Of a stretch of 64,000 nucleotides of DNA, positions 56,739-64,000 are shown piece by piece. The DNA is from Niastella vici (GTDB lineage Bacteria > Bacteroidota > Bacteroidia > Chitinophagales > Chitinophagaceae): contig NZ_LVYD01000065.1 in assembly GCF_002077945.1 (NCBI RefSeq), positions 1 to 64,000 on the forward strand, in the 5' to 3' direction. Each line of letters begins with the position of its first letter. Within the stretch, counting starts at the first letter, position 1. Under the pieces are notes generated by a model that was not told the DNA's origin, did not search any database, and was given only the letters and a program-made list of their open reading frames with translations. The position numbers and the translations under genes were made by a program.

Positions 56739-57278
56739 ATGATTACAATAAAACATCCCTGGCATATTTCCATTGGAGATAGAGCACCCGATGTTGTAAA
56801 GGCTGTTATTGAAATACCCAAAGGTTCACGCATGAAGTATGAACTCGATAAACCATCAGGGTTACTCAGGTTAGACCGGGTACTCTATTCCGCGATGTTT
56901 TATCCCCTCAATTATGGGCTTGTTCCGCAAACCTACTTTGATGATGGCGATCCATTGGACATACTGGTGTTTTGTTCTATCGAGGTAACACCGCTTTGTG
57001 TTGTGGATGCAACGGTTATAGGCATTATGCACATGGAAGATGAAAATGGTATGGATGATAAGATATTGGCAGTCGCTGCACACGACCCGGCTTATCATCA
57101 TGTAAGCGACCTGGATGATATACCATCCTATCATATGGAGGAACTGAAACATTTTTTTGAAGTATATAAGGTGCTTGAAAAAAAGAAAGTACAGGTAGGT
57201 AACATGTACGGGCGTGAAAAGGCCAGAGAATGCATAGTCAGGAGTATGGAGCTGTATAAAGAAAAAATCGGTTTATGA
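56739..57278 (+). CDS. ppa: Inorganic pyrophosphatase (family I)
   Basis: A 179-residue enzyme splitting pyrophosphate to phosphate. Family I features are IEIPKGSRMKYELDK, the LNYGLVPQTYFDDGDPLD signature and AAHDPAY. Fluoride is a tight inhibitor of this enzyme, so its place beside enolase in the fluoride operon fits a replacement-of-target function. It overlaps the phosphoesterase gene by 4 bp (ATGA). Confidence 0.95.
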   Translation: MITIKHPWHISIGDRAPDVVKAVIEIPKGSRMKYELDKPSGLLRLDRVLYSAMFYPLNYGLVPQTYFDDGDPLDILVFCSIEVTPLCVVDATVIGIMHMEDENGMDDKILAVAAHDPAYHHVSDLDDIPSYHMEELKHFFEVYKVLEKKKVQVGNMYGREKARECIVRSMELYKEKIGL

Positions 57279-58066
57279 AAGTTGCTATTATCAGCGACAT
57301 ACATGGGAATCTACCTGCCTTGCAGGCCGTTATGGAAGATATCGGCAGGCACCAACCTGATGATATTTATTGCCTGGGCGACCTGGTTAACTTTGCAGGG
57401 TGGGATAATGAAGTGATTGACCTGATCAGGAAGCATGGTATTACATGTATACAGGGCAATCATGATGAAGGTATCGGGTATAATAAAAGTCAGTTCCCTT
57501 TTTCCTACAAAACTGAAGCCGAGCGTGAATTTGGTTTACAGTCGATTGCTATAGTCAATCAACATATAACAGACGAAAACCGGCGTTTTCTTAAAAACCT
57601 TCCTTTTTCCATTCAGTTGCAATTTCGTTTTCCATTTCATCCTGTAAAATTGGTAATGGTGCATGGAAGTCCTTTAAGTAACAATGAATATGTAATGTCT
57701 AACCTTAAAGATAGTACCATGCTGGAATTGCTCGATGATGTGGGAGCTGATATACTTTTGATGGGGCATACACATATTCCCTTTTGCAGAAGCATTTATG
57801 CTGAACGGGAAAATGAAAAAATATACAGGCACCTCATCAATGCCGGTTCTGTTGGCAAGCCAAAACATGGCAATAACAGGGCTTGCTATGTTATTTTAAC
57901 CATCCACGAAAGAATGGAATTAACTGATCCCAATTCTATTTTTGCCGATTTCCATTATGTAACCTACGATACAGACGCTGTAATTGAGCATATAAAAAGT
58001 ATTGGATTATCCGATGCCTATGACCAGTTCCTAAGAAAAGGTCAGAAAGCCTATAATCATGGATAA
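57275..58066 (+). CDS. Metallophosphoesterase (YfcE/MJ0936-like)
   Basis: A 263-residue calcineurin-like phosphoesterase. Metal-binding motifs in order are ISDIHGNLPAL, CLGDLVNFAGW, QGNHDEG, VMVHGSP and MGHTHIPF. The substrate is unknown; candidates include cyclic nucleotides and phosphodiesters. It is tightly coupled to ppa (4-bp overlap) and to the dynamin gene (8-bp overlap), so all three are co-translated under riboswitch 2. Confidence 0.88.
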   Translation: MKVAIISDIHGNLPALQAVMEDIGRHQPDDIYCLGDLVNFAGWDNEVIDLIRKHGITCIQGNHDEGIGYNKSQFPFSYKTEAEREFGLQSIAIVNQHITDENRRFLKNLPFSIQLQFRFPFHPVKLVMVHGSPLSNNEYVMSNLKDSTMLELLDDVGADILLMGHTHIPFCRSIYAERENEKIYRHLINAGSVGKPKHGNNRACYVILTIHERMELTDPNSIFADFHYVTYDTDAVIEHIKSIGLSDAYDQFLRKGQKAYNHG

Positions 58067-59726
58067 ATTCGGTAATCTGTTAGAAAAAATACAGTTGCTG
58101 GCAAATGGTATTGCCGGCAGGGAGTTGACCAGCGAGATATCCCGGTTACAGGAAAAAATAAAAACGGAGAGACTATACATTGTGGTGCTGGGATTATTTA
58201 AAAGAGGTAAGTCATCCCTTATTAATGCATTATTGGGAAAGGATTTGCTACCCGTTGGAGTTACTCCTGTAACCGCCATTGTTACTTTACTGGAATTTAC
58301 CACTTCAGCGCCATTCATCGAAATTCAATATAAGGATGGTCACCGGCAGCAAAAAGCAATAGAAGAATTGAGCCTTTATGTTAGCGAAGAGCAAAATGCG
58401 GCCAATGAAAAAGAGGTAGAGGTAGTACGTATATATTGTGATGCCCCGTTGTTGAAAATTGCTACCCTCGTTGATACACCAGGTTTGGGGTCTGCTTTTG
58501 AGCACAATACGGCAGCCACCTTACAATTCATTCCCAAAATTGATGCGGCGATAGTTGTTTTGAGCGCCGACTGGCCCATTTCAAAAACAGAAATAGATTT
58601 TCTCAGCGAATTAAAATCAGTTGTTCCCAGAATTATAGTAGTACTCAATAAGATTGACCTTTTGCCGGAGGATGATCTGAAAAAGATAGTAGCACATAAC
58701 GAAGGTATCCTTTCAGGCTTATTACAGGGTACATCAATAAGCCCGCAACTGTTTTTGGTATCTGCCCGGCAACCACATAACCGTATTGTATGGCTACATA
58801 GATTGATTGAAAACATGGCCGTTCACGAGAAAGGTGCCATAATGCAGGAGTCGATTAGCAGACAATATAACTGGCTGCATAAGGAATTACAGATGCAATT
58901 GCAGTTAAAGTTCGATGCACTCACTATGCCATTAACCGAACTGGAACAACGCCGGTCACAATTGCAGGCGTCCATTCAACTGATGCAGATGCAGAAAGAC
59001 GAATTTGCCAGTATTATTAACAGTAGAATCCGGTTGATGCAGGACCAGATACATATTACCGTTAACGATGCTTCCAAAACGATAAAATCCCGGGTAAATG
59101 AAAGACTATCCGAAGCAATTAATAAAGACGAGTCTGTAAACCATCTTCACACTGAACTTGATCAATATATCCTTAATGAATTTGACGAAATAAAACGATC
59201 AATGGAGCAGGCGAGCCGTGAGCAGTTTAAAAGCCTGCTTACTCAATACAGTAACCGGTCGCAAAGTTTTCTGAACGAGCTTGCCCACCATCTTACCGCA
59301 TTAATGGGAATCAGTTTTGACATGATTGCCGACAAATTCGACCTCGATATTTATACTTCCTTTTATCTGACGCTCAGCAGTGACCATGTAAATGGCACCT
59401 ATAACAAATCCCTTTTATATAAATTGCTGCCTGCCTCCATCCGGAAAAAGCAACTATTGAAAGGACTTCAAAAACACTATAATGAAGTGGTCATTCGCAA
59501 TACATCGGCTATCATTTATGATTTGCAGTACAAAATCCAGGAATCCTTCCGGAAATTTAATTACGACCTCAATAACCGGTTTAGTGAATTACTGCAAACT
59601 ATAGAGTCAATTATCGAAGACGCCATCCGGTTAAAAAACCAAACAGAACGTTCGTTGGATGCTGAAATTGGACGATTAAGGAATAATCTGGTTGAACTGG
59701 AAGCGATTAAACTACCTGCCGTATAG
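58059..59726 (+). CDS. Dynamin-like GTPase 1
   Basis: A 555-residue dynamin-family GTPase. The P-loop GLFKRGKSS (residues 45-53) and switch 1 PVGVTPVTAIVT are followed by DTPGLGS (G3) and VLNKIDLL (G4). Long helices follow with coiled-coil character, as in membrane-remodelling bacterial dynamins. It overlaps the phosphoesterase gene and ends unit 2. A second dynamin-like gene starts at 63679 and shares the FKRGKSSL P-loop. Bacterial dynamins act on membranes, often as pairs. Confidence 0.88.
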   Translation: MDKFGNLLEKIQLLANGIAGRELTSEISRLQEKIKTERLYIVVLGLFKRGKSSLINALLGKDLLPVGVTPVTAIVTLLEFTTSAPFIEIQYKDGHRQQKAIEELSLYVSEEQNAANEKEVEVVRIYCDAPLLKIATLVDTPGLGSAFEHNTAATLQFIPKIDAAIVVLSADWPISKTEIDFLSELKSVVPRIIVVLNKIDLLPEDDLKKIVAHNEGILSGLLQGTSISPQLFLVSARQPHNRIVWLHRLIENMAVHEKGAIMQESISRQYNWLHKELQMQLQLKFDALTMPLTELEQRRSQLQASIQLMQMQKDEFASIINSRIRLMQDQIHITVNDASKTIKSRVNERLSEAINKDESVNHLHTELDQYILNEFDEIKRSMEQASREQFKSLLTQYSNRSQSFLNELAHHLTALMGISFDMIADKFDLDIYTSFYLTLSSDHVNGTYNKSLLYKLLPASIRKKQLLKGLQKHYNEVVIRNTSAIIYDLQYKIQESFRKFNYDLNNRFSELLQTIESIIEDAIRLKNQTERSLDAEIGRLRNNLVELEAIKLPAV

Positions 59727-59805
59727 ATGACAAACCCACTAAAATAACATCTTGTTAAATAAATGAACAGTTTTTGCTGCATAAAAAGGCGTAAATTAGT
59801 AATCA

Positions 59806-59865
59806 ATAGGCGATGGAGTTCGCCTTTGAGCGCCACTTTCCACGCGTGGCTAATGACTCCTGTTT
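59806..59865 (+). ncRNA. Fluoride riboswitch (crcB motif) 3
   Basis: Hairpin 1 is AGGCG/CGCCT (59807-59811 and 59820-59824) around ATGGAGTT, followed by TTGAGC. Hairpin 2 is GCCAC/GTGGC (59831-59835 and 59845-59849), followed by TAATGACTCCTG. The long-range helix is GGAGT with ACTCC (59814-59818 and 59855-59859). Compared with riboswitches 1 and 2, all three helices change on both sides while pairing is kept. It lies 190 bp before the gene at 60055. Confidence 0.88.
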
Positions 59866-60054
59866 CATGGTTTAAAATGATTAAACTACAAACTATGACC
59901 AGGGGTTTTACATTAACAGGAACAGGTAATTGTTTAAGTCGCTTTCTCCGCTATTTTTTTACGCACTATGCTAAAAAGTATTCTCCTTCAATTATTGCTG
60001 TTCTGATAAGTATCAAAACCAGCAGTATTTTTTTTCATGAGAAGGAGGTACGCC

Positions 60055-60621
60055 ATGGTTAAATCAGTAGAAATAATACGACCGGTCGGTATACCATACC
60101 GGCTACTGAGTTTCAAATTTTACTTTAGTACTATTAACAGCCATATTGTTAACATGTATCATGCTGCCGGCATGAATCTCGTATACGAACAGGTAAAAAT
60201 GTGTTATGTATTCCCTCAAAATGAATTTTATCAGTTTTTAAAACTTCAAAATACTAAAGAGCTACATGATGAAAAATATAACTTTTTGTTGATAAAAGGC
60301 ATATTTGGAGAGGATGCAAAATTGGAAATTGCTATTGACATTGAAAATGAGGAAGTATTAAACCTCATGGAACCGCAACATCATTTTAATAGTAATCGTG
60401 TCTCTGCTCATAGATTGCCTGAACCAAATGACGATATTTTTTTGGGTGACACAAACAATGGAACGACATACCATCATTTTTTATGTTATGATATTCATTC
60501 CGATATATGGGCCGGTGTATCAGATGTTAGTGTGCGTTATGTAAGCTCATATGATAATCTTAACCGGATTATCTGTTTTTGGTTTGATGAAATTGCCAAC
60601 AAATGGATTTACAATAATTAG
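60055..60621 (+). CDS. Unknown protein, first gene of riboswitch unit 3
   Basis: A 188-residue soluble protein that I do not recognise. The start at 60055 is chosen because a near-perfect Shine-Dalgarno (AAGGAGGT at 60042-60049) lies 5 bp upstream, which is unusual in this phylum and suggests translation control. A hydrophobic early part (LLSFKFYFSTINSHIVNMYH) and a mixed body with NDDIFLGDTNNGTTYHHF follow. It has no signal peptide. Its place between the riboswitch and the MutS-like genes ties it to the fluoride response. Confidence 0.7.
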   Translation: MVKSVEIIRPVGIPYRLLSFKFYFSTINSHIVNMYHAAGMNLVYEQVKMCYVFPQNEFYQFLKLQNTKELHDEKYNFLLIKGIFGEDAKLEIAIDIENEEVLNLMEPQHHFNSNRVSAHRLPEPNDDIFLGDTNNGTTYHHFLCYDIHSDIWAGVSDVSVRYVSSYDNLNRIICFWFDEIANKWIYNN

Positions 60622-60648
60622 CGTAAAAAAAGTGGAGAGGAAATTTTT

Positions 60649-62172
60649 ATGGCATTCAGCAGCATTTTATTCAAAAATAAAACAGCGCTTATCAGTGAAA
60701 CACCGGCATTTTTTGTTGACCTGAACCTGGTACAGGTAATCAATACGGTTATTCATGGAAAAGAACAGTATAACCTAAAACCCTTTTTTAATACTTGTTT
60801 GCGTGACCCGGAAGCGATTGTGTATCGCCAGGAAACAATGAAAGACATGGAAAAGGATGAGCTGTTTAACTGCCTGACGGCCTTTGCTACAAGAATGTAT
60901 GCCATGCGCCAACAACTACCCAACCCCAAAGCTAATAACTACAAATACCAGGATGAAAGGTTCCTTTTGGATGCTGTTAATACCTATAGCACTGCTATTC
61001 ATTCACTGTCTGGGGATTTGGCACCTATGAATATAAAATCTTCAGGTTTGCTGGCCTTTCGGGAATACCTGGTACGCTATATACAATCTCCCGTCTTTAC
61101 GTCGCTCTTCAATGATACCCAAAAATTATTAACGGATCTTTCCTCGATAAAATATTGTGTGCTCGCAAAGGAACTAAAGGTGCAGGTCGCCAGCTACAGG
61201 GAAGAAACAGACTACAGCGCGGAAGTAGAGCGCACCTTTGAGAAGTTCAAGCGCGAGGCAATAAAAGATTACAGCATGAAATTTACTCCAAATCTTCAGA
61301 TGAACCATGTGGAGGCATCCATACTGGAAGGAGTAGCACAGTTGTACCCCCTGGTATTTCAGCAGTTGAGTGACTTCTGTACCAAATATGCCGACTTTCA
61401 AGATGAAACAATAATCACCTTTGACAGGGAAATCCAGTTTTATATTGCCTGGTTGGAATTTATCTCGAAATTGAAACAATCCGGATTGTCGTTCAGCTAT
61501 CCCGAAATTACCAGCAATAACAAAAATATTTATAGCCATGAAGGTTTTGATGTGGCCCTGGCTTACAAACTTGTTAAAGAAAACAAGCCTATAGTTTGTA
61601 ATGATTTCTATCTTAAAAATGAAGAACGCATATTTATTGTAAGCGGACCGAACCAGGGCGGTAAAACTACGTTTGCCCGCACTTTCGGACAGTTACATTT
61701 CCTGGCTGCTCTTGGATGCCTGGTTCCGGGCAGGGAAGCAAAACTATTTTTGTTCGACAGGTTGTTCACCCATTTTGAAAAGCAGGAAAATATAACCAAC
61801 CTCAGAAGCAAACTGGAAGATGATTTGATCAGGATACACAACATCGTGCAACAGGCTACTACTAACAGTATTATCATTATGAATGAAATACTTTCCTCTA
61901 CCACTTTACAGGACGCCGTATTTCTGAGCAAAAAATTAATGGAAAAAATTGACAGGTTAGATGTGTTATGTGTTTGGGTAACCTTTATTGACGAATTGCT
62001 ATCCTTTAGTGAAAAAACCGTAAGTGTGGTTAGTACGGTAGAACCGGATAACTCCACGATTCGAACTTTTAAAATCGAAAGAAAACCTGCCGACGGATTG
62101 GCCTTTGCATTGTCTATAGCCGAAAAATATCACGTTACATATAGTGCCTTACGAAACCGGATTAAATTATGA
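60649..62172 (+). CDS. MutS-like ATPase 1 (no mismatch-recognition domain)
   Basis: A 507-residue protein with the MutS core (lever-like helices from ~30: QYNLKPFFNTCLRDPEAIVY) and the C-terminal ATPase domain, but without the N-terminal mismatch-recognition domain. Walker A is GPNQGGKTT with K339. Walker B is IIIMNEILSSTT, where Asn412 replaces the usual Asp (DE becomes NE). MutS-like genes are known members of crcB-motif riboswitch regulons. The stop overlaps the next gene's ATG by 4 bp, implying a heterodimer with its paralogue. Confidence 0.88.
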   Translation: MAFSSILFKNKTALISETPAFFVDLNLVQVINTVIHGKEQYNLKPFFNTCLRDPEAIVYRQETMKDMEKDELFNCLTAFATRMYAMRQQLPNPKANNYKYQDERFLLDAVNTYSTAIHSLSGDLAPMNIKSSGLLAFREYLVRYIQSPVFTSLFNDTQKLLTDLSSIKYCVLAKELKVQVASYREETDYSAEVERTFEKFKREAIKDYSMKFTPNLQMNHVEASILEGVAQLYPLVFQQLSDFCTKYADFQDETIITFDREIQFYIAWLEFISKLKQSGLSFSYPEITSNNKNIYSHEGFDVALAYKLVKENKPIVCNDFYLKNEERIFIVSGPNQGGKTTFARTFGQLHFLAALGCLVPGREAKLFLFDRLFTHFEKQENITNLRSKLEDDLIRIHNIVQQATTNSIIIMNEILSSTTLQDAVFLSKKLMEKIDRLDVLCVWVTFIDELLSFSEKTVSVVSTVEPDNSTIRTFKIERKPADGLAFALSIAEKYHVTYSALRNRIKL

Positions 62173-63671
62173 AAGTACTGCTGCTATATGAAAACCGCGA
62201 TTTTGATCTGAAAGCACCATTGCCCTGGAATGAAAAAGAGCTAATGCAGGATCTGGAATTAAATATATTATTGAACGCAATGGCCGGCTCGGATGAATTT
62301 TTGCTGGAAGTAGCAATGAAAACAATCCTTACCGGAATAACCAATGACCTTGACACCATAATTTACAGGCAGGGCATTATACAGGACTGTTTAAAAAATC
62401 CTTCTGTTATCAGGTTATTATATGATATAACAGAAGGCGCCCTGGAAAGCCGGAAAATCGGCTGGTTCGGCGTCTTTTCAAAATATCCCTCTTCGATTTT
62501 ATCAGATGCAATCGGGCTCATGGAAATATTTTCGGATATCTTAAAGCAATTGCGGCAGGTAGCCGATGAGCATGTAAATAAATTCCAATCAGATGGATTC
62601 AACCGGTTTTTCACCATGCTGCAAAAGGAGCTAAGCGATACCTATTTTGAAGAAATTAATACCAATCTGGAATCGCTGAAGTTTCGGGATGGAATTTTGA
62701 TCAGTTATGAAATGGGCAACGGAAACAAGGGCATCCATCCCAGGCTGCACCAGTATCATGGCAAAAGGAAAAGCTGGTGGCAGCGGCTTTTTGCGAAGAA
62801 GGAGCATATATATACGTTTAATATTCACCCAAGAGATGTAGGTGGCGCAAGAGCTTTGTCGGAATTAACGAACGAAGGCATTAACCTGGTGGCCAATGCG
62901 CTGGCCCAATCAAATGACCATATCCTTCATTTTTTCAAATTGTTAAAAACTGAACTGGCATTTTATATTGGCTGCCTCAACTTGCATGAACAGCTTGCGA
63001 AAATGCAGGCGCCGGTTTGCATTCCCGAACCTATAACACACATGGAAAGAAAACATGCATTTAAGGATTTGTATGATCCGTGTCTGGCTTTAAAAATGGG
63101 CAAAAGAATTATAGGGAACGAAATAAATGTGCTTAACAAAAACCTGGTGATTATTACAGGAGCTAATCAGGGAGGTAAATCCACTTTTCTAAGGAGCATC
63201 GGCGTAGCGCAACTAATGATGCAAAGCGGGATGTTTGTACCGGCTGAAAATTTTCAGGCTAACCTTTGCAACAGCCTGTTTACACATTTTAAGAGAGAAG
63301 AAGATACCACTATGAATAGTGGTAAACTGGATGAAGAATTAAGCAGGATGAGTGACATTGCGGGTCAAATAACCGGCGATTCACTCTTACTCTTTAATGA
63401 ATCATTTGCGGCAACCAACGAAAGGGAAGGATCGGAAATTGCCCGGCAGATCGTTACTGCTTTGCAGGAAAAGAACCTGAAGGTTTTTTATGTTACCCAC
63501 CTGTATCAATTTGCCCATAATTTTTACAATAACAACAAAGAGGATAAAGCCATTTTTCTTAGGGCTGAACGGCAAACCGATACAACGAGAACTTTTAAAT
63601 TAAAAGTGGCGGAACCACTCCAGACAAGTTATGGTAAAGATGTGTATTATAAAGTGTTTGAAGAAACCTGA
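62169..63671 (+). CDS. MutS-like ATPase 2 (no mismatch-recognition domain)
   Basis: A 500-residue paralogue of the preceding gene with the same layout. Walker A is GANQGGKST with K337. Walker B is LLLFNESFAATNE with N410-E411, so Asp is again replaced by Asn. A KRKSWWQRLFAKK basic patch lies near residue 205. It starts inside the stop of the first gene, so the two chains are probably made in equal amounts. A dynamin-like gene follows within 8 bp. The role could be DNA structure or mRNA-related, which is unknown. Confidence 0.87.
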   Translation: MKVLLLYENRDFDLKAPLPWNEKELMQDLELNILLNAMAGSDEFLLEVAMKTILTGITNDLDTIIYRQGIIQDCLKNPSVIRLLYDITEGALESRKIGWFGVFSKYPSSILSDAIGLMEIFSDILKQLRQVADEHVNKFQSDGFNRFFTMLQKELSDTYFEEINTNLESLKFRDGILISYEMGNGNKGIHPRLHQYHGKRKSWWQRLFAKKEHIYTFNIHPRDVGGARALSELTNEGINLVANALAQSNDHILHFFKLLKTELAFYIGCLNLHEQLAKMQAPVCIPEPITHMERKHAFKDLYDPCLALKMGKRIIGNEINVLNKNLVIITGANQGGKSTFLRSIGVAQLMMQSGMFVPAENFQANLCNSLFTHFKREEDTTMNSGKLDEELSRMSDIAGQITGDSLLLFNESFAATNEREGSEIARQIVTALQEKNLKVFYVTHLYQFAHNFYNNNKEDKAIFLRAERQTDTTRTFKLKVAEPLQTSYGKDVYYKVFEET

Positions 63672-63678
63672 ATAAAAA

Positions 63679-64000
63679 TGAAATCTGATAGTGACCATAT
63701 TATACCTGGAGATTCTTTCCCTTTGGAACCAGGTGCTAGTCCTGACCTGGAGAAATTGCGTTCGTACACCCAGGTTAAGCTGCAACTGGCAGACCTGCTA
63801 CGCAATATACGGCTGGCATTGAAAGTGCTGGGGCGTGAACATGCTGAAAATGAGTGTGAGGAACTCACAGTGAAACTGGCAGAAGATCGCTTCACATTAG
63901 CTGTGCTTGGCCAGTTTAAACGAGGTAAAAGTTCGCTGATGAACGCTATAATAAGCCGCGAAATACTGCCCACAGGTGTATTACCACTTACTTCGGCCAT
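63679..64000 (+). CDS. Dynamin-like GTPase 2, N-terminal part (runs off the window)
   Basis: The visible 107 residues start MKSDSDHIIPGDSF and reach the P-loop LGQFKRGKSSLMNA (about residues 84-97) and switch 1 (LPTGVLPLTS). The P-loop matches that of the dynamin-like protein at 58059 (LGLFKRGKSSLINA). The ATG at 63679 lies 8 bp after the second MutS-like gene. The rest is outside the window. Confidence 0.85.

Noticed and set aside
59763-60062. A 99-codon plus-strand frame
   Set aside because: It overlaps riboswitch 3 and its leader, has no recognisable domain, and ends just inside the real gene start at 60055.

Overview
The window looks like a chromosomal accessory region of a Bacteroidota bacterium, most likely from the Chitinophagaceae or a relative. 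The base composition is AT-rich. Promoter-like sequences fit the Bacteroidota TAnnTTTG box, Shine-Dalgarno sequences are mostly weak, and many genes belong to families typical of that phylum (DUF3347, DUF6799, HYC_CC_PP-like and DUF4136 proteins, Bacteroidota-type tyrosine recombinases). I see no rRNA, tRNA, CRISPR array or transposase.

Layout. 1-1409: a reverse-strand SMI1/KNR4-like fragment abuts the C-terminal part of a tyrosine recombinase. 2417-6214: three secreted or lipoprotein genes of unknown function. 7421-10961 (minus): a four-gene operon with a repeat-tailed protein, a degenerate ATP-grasp-like protein, an ATP-grasp ligase and a probable Fe(II)/2OG oxygenase, resembling a peptide-modification cluster. 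12239-15531: two complete tyrosine recombinases. 15597-45595: a copper/silver (heavy metal) resistance island. It carries metal-binding proteins, a broken multicopper oxidase, a CPH-type CopB ATPase, an FeS/NrfD/cytochrome/porin electron-transfer set, a glycosidase, an ArsR regulator, a CusA split in two, TolC, two CusB-like adaptors and a second P-type ATPase. Several genes there have internal deletions. 45819-47900: the N-terminal part of a recombinase fused to a decayed Qat-type anti-phage locus (QatA broken, QatB present, QatC and QatD absent). 48512-64000: a fluoride-resistance region with three fluoride (crcB-motif) riboswitches.

The fluoride region works as three riboswitch-headed units. 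Unit 1 is CLC, DUF190, CrcB and a universal stress protein. Unit 2 is CLC, cation/proton antiporter, a small protein, MFS, enolase, pyrophosphatase, phosphoesterase and a dynamin-like GTPase. Unit 3 is an unknown 188-residue protein, two MutS-like ATPases and a second dynamin-like GTPase running off the window. Exporters remove fluoride, enolase and pyrophosphatase replace fluoride-sensitive enzymes, and the dynamin/MutS pair is an unexplained addition.

The most unusual structure is the recombinase broken across the island. The C-terminal part (498-1409) and the N-terminal part (45819-46222) share a 23-bp identical core in the same codon phase. Joined there they give a 430-codon gene, the length of the intact paralogue at 12239. 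Excision of the intervening ~45.7 kb as a circle would rebuild the gene, an arrangement known for SSV-type archaeal integrases.
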